Part shown: piece by piece, positions 61,339-64,000 of the stretch
Layout: each line of letters opens with the position of its first letter
Numbering within the stretch: the first letter of the stretch is position 1
DNA from: Pseudomonas fluorescens
Lineage (GTDB): Bacteria > Pseudomonadota > Gammaproteobacteria > Pseudomonadales > Pseudomonadaceae
Length of the DNA: 64,000 bases
Direction: 5' to 3'
NCBI RefSeq assembly: GCF_902497995.1
Contig: NZ_CABVII010000024.1
Location: forward strand, 1 to 64,000
Translations under genes and position numbers: made by a program
Notes under the pieces: generated by a model
Databases searched by the model: none
Told to the model about the DNA's origin: nothing
The model's input: the letters and a program-made list of their open reading frames with translations, nothing else

Positions 61339-62859
61339 TTAGAAGAAGCCCAGCGGGTTGATGTCGTAGCTCACCAGCAGGTTTTTGGTCTGCTGATAGT
61401 GATCGAGCATCATCTTGTGGGTTTCACGGCCGACGCCGGACTTCTTGTAGCCACCGAACGCGGCATGCGCCGGGTACAGGTGGTAGCAGTTGGTCCACAC
61501 ACGACCGGCCTTGATGGCGCGGCCCATGCGGTAGGCGCGGTTGATGTCGCGGGTCCACAGACCGGCACCGAGGCCGAACTCGGTGTCGTTGGCGATGGCC
61601 AGGGCTTCGGCTTCGTCCTTGAAGGTGGTGATGCTCACCACCGGGCCAAAGATTTCTTCCTGGAATACGCGCATTTTGTTGGTGCCCTTGAGCAGGGTCG
61701 GCTGGATGTAATACCCGGTCGCCAGGTTGCCCTCGAGTTTTTCCACCTTGCCGCCCGTCAGCAGCTCGGCGCCTTCGCCCTTGGCGATTTCCAGGTACGA
61801 AAGGATTTTGTCGAATTGCTGCTCGGACGCCTGGGCGCCGACCATGGTGTCGGTGTCCAGCGGGTCGCCACGTTTGATTTGCAGGACTTTCTTCATCACG
61901 ACTTTCATGAAGTCGTCGTAGATCGACTCTTGCACCAATGCGCGGGAAGGGCAGGTGCAGACTTCGCCCTGGTTGAAGAACGCCAGCACCAGGCCTTCGG
62001 CGGCTTTTTCGATGAAGGTTTCTTCGGCTTGCATGATGTCGGCGAAGAAGATGTTCGGCGACTTGCCACCCAGCTCCACAGTGGACGGAATGATGTTCTC
62101 GGCGGCGCATTTCATGATGTGCGAGCCGACCGGGGTCGAGCCGGTGAAGGCGATCTTGGCGATGCGTTTGCTGGTGGCCAGGGCTTCACCGGCTTCTTTG
62201 CCGAAGCCTTGCACCACGTTGAGCACGCCCGGCGGCAGCAGGTCGCCGATCAGCTCCATCAGCACGGTAATGCCCAGCGGGGTTTGCTCGGCAGGCTTGA
62301 GTACCACGCAGTTGCCGGCAGCCAGGGCCGGGGCGAGTTTCCAGGCGGCCATCAGGATAGGGAAGTTCCACGGGATGATCTGCCCGACCACGCCCAGTGG
62401 TTCATGGATGTGATAGGCCACGGTGTTGCCGTCGATCTCGGCGGCGCTGCCTTCCTGCGCACGGATGCAACCGGCGTAGTAGCGGAAGTGGTCGGCGGCC
62501 AGCGGGATGTCGGCGTTAAGGGTTTCGCGCACGGCTTTGCCGTTGTCCCAGGATTCGGTGATTGCCAGGACTTCCAGGTTCTGCTCGATGCGGTCGGCGA
62601 TTTTCAGCAGCACCAGCGAGCGCGCCTGGACGGACGTGGCGCCCCAGGCATCGGCGGCCGCGTGGGCAGCGTCCAGGGCCTTTTCGATGTCTTCGGCCGT
62701 GGAGCGCGGGAATTCGGCAATCGGTTGGCCATTCACTGGCGAGGTATTGGTGAAGTACTGACCTTTGACAGGCGCGACGAACTCGCCGCCGATGTAGTTA
62801 CCGTATTGGCTCTTGAACGAAACGATAGCGCCTTCAGTACCGGGGTGAGCGTAACGCAT
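61339..62859 (-). CDS. exaC: Acetaldehyde dehydrogenase ExaC-type
   Basis: The 506-residue aldehyde dehydrogenase has Glu262 in VELGGKSP and the catalytic Cys301 in FNQGEVCTCPSR. It oxidises the acetaldehyde released by EutBC to acetate; the same enzyme type serves ethanol oxidation. GGAG lies at the right distance before the ATG at 62859. It is first in the operon, behind a sigma-54 promoter. Confidence 0.95.
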   Translation of the reverse strand: MRYAHPGTEGAIVSFKSQYGNYIGGEFVAPVKGQYFTNTSPVNGQPIAEFPRSTAEDIEKALDAAHAAADAWGATSVQARSLVLLKIADRIEQNLEVLAITESWDNGKAVRETLNADIPLAADHFRYYAGCIRAQEGSAAEIDGNTVAYHIHEPLGVVGQIIPWNFPILMAAWKLAPALAAGNCVVLKPAEQTPLGITVLMELIGDLLPPGVLNVVQGFGKEAGEALATSKRIAKIAFTGSTPVGSHIMKCAAENIIPSTVELGGKSPNIFFADIMQAEETFIEKAAEGLVLAFFNQGEVCTCPSRALVQESIYDDFMKVVMKKVLQIKRGDPLDTDTMVGAQASEQQFDKILSYLEIAKGEGAELLTGGKVEKLEGNLATGYYIQPTLLKGTNKMRVFQEEIFGPVVSITTFKDEAEALAIANDTEFGLGAGLWTRDINRAYRMGRAIKAGRVWTNCYHLYPAHAAFGGYKKSGVGRETHKMMLDHYQQTKNLLVSYDINPLGFF

Positions 62860-62923
62860 GATGTTTCTCCTTGGCTTTTGTATTTATAAGGGAGCGCGCA
62901 TGTGCGCTTGTTATAAGCGTAGA

Positions 62924-62938
62924 GCAAAGGTCGGGCCA
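62924..62938 (-). promoter_or_regulatory. Sigma-54 promoter of the eut operon
   Basis: On the minus strand TGGCCCGACCTTTGC matches TGGCACG-N4-TTGC with one change. Transcription would start near 62912, giving a leader of about 53 bases before exaC. The divergent gene is a sigma-54 activator relative. Confidence 0.75.
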
Positions 62939-63001
62939 CTGCGCTGTAGCCCAGGTAAATCAAGGCCTTGCGCGATTTTTGTCGGACAGGCGGGCGCAGC
63001 C

Positions 63002-63092
63002 TGTGACGCTTTCGGTACATCCCATGTGACACTTTGTACCGTTTGTGGCACAGCTTGTGACCGGGTGGTCTTGCCAGCATTGCAATGCTGGC
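63002..63092. promoter_or_regulatory. Activator-site repeats and palindrome between exaC and the regulator
   Basis: TGTGACGCTTTCGGTACA (63002) and TGTGACACTTTGTACCG (63025) are direct repeats; TGTGGCACAGCTTGTGAC (63044) is a related box. They lie 65-140 bases upstream of the -24/-12 promoter, the usual place for activator sites. A perfect 20-base palindrome GCCAGCATTGCAATGCTGGC lies at 63073-63092. Confidence 0.55.
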
Positions 63093-63156
63093 TCTGCTGG
63101 AGGATGCTCGCGTACAACAGGGCGGCGTGAAAATCGCTCGGGGAGAAGAACAAGAA

Positions 63157-64000
63157 ATGCACGACAACCATTTGAGTCGCCATGCCCACCAGGTTTTGAC
63201 CGTCACTCAGGGAAAATCGCACCTGCAGGGTCCCGGCAGCGATCCATCCATTGCCCGCTCCTGGCTGCGCTGCCTTGAGGACTACCACCTCGATCCGGCC
63301 CTGACCATGGCCCCGACAGTGCTGGAACATGGTCGCCTCCTGGAAAGTCGCGAACGCTTGCAGCAGGTGTTGCACATTGCCGGCAACGAAATGTCCAGCC
63401 TTCATCAGCAGCTCTCCGGCGCCGGCCATGCGGTGCTGCTCACCGATGCCCGCGGGGTCATTCTCAACTGTGTCACCGCGCCGGCCGAGCGGAAAATTTT
63501 CGAACGCGCCGGGCTTTGGCTTGGCGCCGACTGGAGCGAAGCCTGTGAAGGCACCAATGGTATCGGCACTTGCCTGGTGGAGCGTCAATCCCTGACCATC
63601 CACCAGGATGAACACTTTCGCGGTCGCCATACAGGCCTGACCTGCTCGGCAAGCCCGGTATTCGATCCTCATGGCGAACTGCTGGCGGTGCTCGACGTGT
63701 CTTCGGCGCGCCACGAAGTCTCGCGGCAGAGCCAGTTCCACACCATGGCGCTGGTCAACCTTTCGGCGAAGATGATCGAGAGCTGCTATTTCCTGCGTTA
63801 TTTCGACAATCAATGGTTGCTGCGTTTTCATCTTCAGGCCGAGTCCGTCGGCTTGTTCAGCGAAGGACTGCTGGCGTTCGACGGGGAAGGGCGAATCAGC
63901 GCAGTCAACCAGAGCGCGCTGAACCTGTTGGGACATATCCGCGGTGGGTTGCTGGGCAAACCGGTCGAGGCGTTTTTCGATTGCTCGCTGGATGAACTGC
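63157..64000 (+). CDS. eatR: Sigma-54-dependent activator of ethanolamine catabolism (EatR/AcoR-like), N-terminal part
   Basis: The frame starts at ATG 63157 (GGGAGAAG upstream) and remains open to the window end, 281 residues. It begins MHDNHLSRHAHQVL, has a GAF-like sensory domain (GAGHAVLLTDARGVILNCV, WSEACEGTNGIGTCLVERQS, SPVFDPHGELLAVLDVS) and then a PAS-like start (ISAVNQSALNLLGH). This is the N-terminal layout of AcoR-type enhancer-binding proteins; the AAA and Fis domains would lie beyond the edge. It is divergent from exaC, as in PAO1 PA4021. Confidence 0.85.
   Translation, partial: MHDNHLSRHAHQVLTVTQGKSHLQGPGSDPSIARSWLRCLEDYHLDPALTMAPTVLEHGRLLESRERLQQVLHIAGNEMSSLHQQLSGAGHAVLLTDARGVILNCVTAPAERKIFERAGLWLGADWSEACEGTNGIGTCLVERQSLTIHQDEHFRGRHTGLTCSASPVFDPHGELLAVLDVSSARHEVSRQSQFHTMALVNLSAKMIESCYFLRYFDNQWLLRFHLQAESVGLFSEGLLAFDGEGRISAVNQSALNLLGHIRGGLLGKPVEAFFDCSLDEL

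Noticed and set aside
61321..62889. 522-codon plus-strand frame
   Set aside because: It is antisense to exaC, which has intact aldehyde dehydrogenase motifs.
1..64000. CRISPR array
   Set aside because: The recurrent 20-30 base repeats are REP units in single or inverted pairs in many gaps, not regularly spaced direct repeats.
1..64000. tRNA or rRNA genes
   Set aside because: No cloverleaf, CCA-type or rRNA sequence was recognised on either strand by reading.

Overview
The window is chromosomal DNA of a Pseudomonas, most probably of the P. fluorescens lineage. The evidence is the GC-rich coding style and the many intergenic REP repeats of the type GTGGGAGCGGGCTTGCTCGCGAA. From memory, much of the gene order also matches P. 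aeruginosa PAO1: the PA4068/4069 sugar-nucleotide pair and oprG, the zinc operon PA4063-4066, the nrdR-rib-nusB-thiL-pgpA block, ribA-dxs-ispA-xseB, ppa-DedA, and the eut locus PA4021-4025. These PAO1 correspondences were recalled, not computed.

Layout. (1) 1-10.5 kb holds an OsmC-YcaO fusion, an isochorismatase-type hydrolase divergent from a GlxA-type regulator, a coupled DUF3182 (ATP-grasp-like)/alpha-beta-hydrolase pair, and a leftward operon DUF72-ybhP-clsB-ybhN that links cardiolipin synthesis to a YbhN membrane protein. (2) 10.8-17.2 kb holds the large helicase lhr and two sugar-nucleotide SDR genes. (3) 17.4-24.3 kb holds oprG with an Anr-like box, a zinc-starvation operon (ZrgA-like protein, ABC ATPase, FtsX-type permease, DUF3299) with a Zur-like operator, a CnoX-like thioredoxin, a methyltransferase and a lipoprotein. 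(4) 24.4-32.1 kb is the riboflavin cluster: nrdR, ribD, ribE, a ribB whose second domain has lost its GTP cyclohydrolase zinc ligands, ribH, nusB, thiL, pgpA, and then the true ribA. (5) 32.1-38.6 kb holds vitamin B12 uptake (btuF, btuB) and isoprenoid genes (dxs, ispA) with xseB.

(6) 38.9-49.1 kb is a complete six-gene alpha-2-macroglobulin (mag/yfa) operon. Its accessory proteins show peptidoglycan-enzyme or peptidase-like motifs, and its mRNA has two hairpins with GGA in the loop, typical of RsmA/CsrA targets. (7) 49.1-54.1 kb is an accessory zone beside magF. A YhcG-type nuclease and gene scraps lie between two perfect 41-bp copies of the magF 3' end; then come a HipBA-type pair, a frameshifted RelB/DinJ antitoxin and an orphan LexA-like (S24) repressor. 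(8) 54.2-57.3 kb returns to core genes (ppa, mtfA, a DedA gene, a GNAT gene) with a 135-bp MITE-like hairpin and a 35-bp perfect inverted repeat. (9) 57.4-64 kb is ethanolamine catabolism: exaC, permease, eutB, eutC. It has a sigma-54 promoter and a divergent EatR-like activator that runs off the window. The B12 uptake genes fit the adenosylcobalamin need of EutBC.

The most novel-looking items are the coupled DUF3182/hydrolase pair, the predicted catalytic motifs in MagC and MagE, the 41-bp-repeat-bounded insertion at magF, and the MITE-like hairpin. No rRNA, tRNA, CRISPR array, transposase or integrase was seen.
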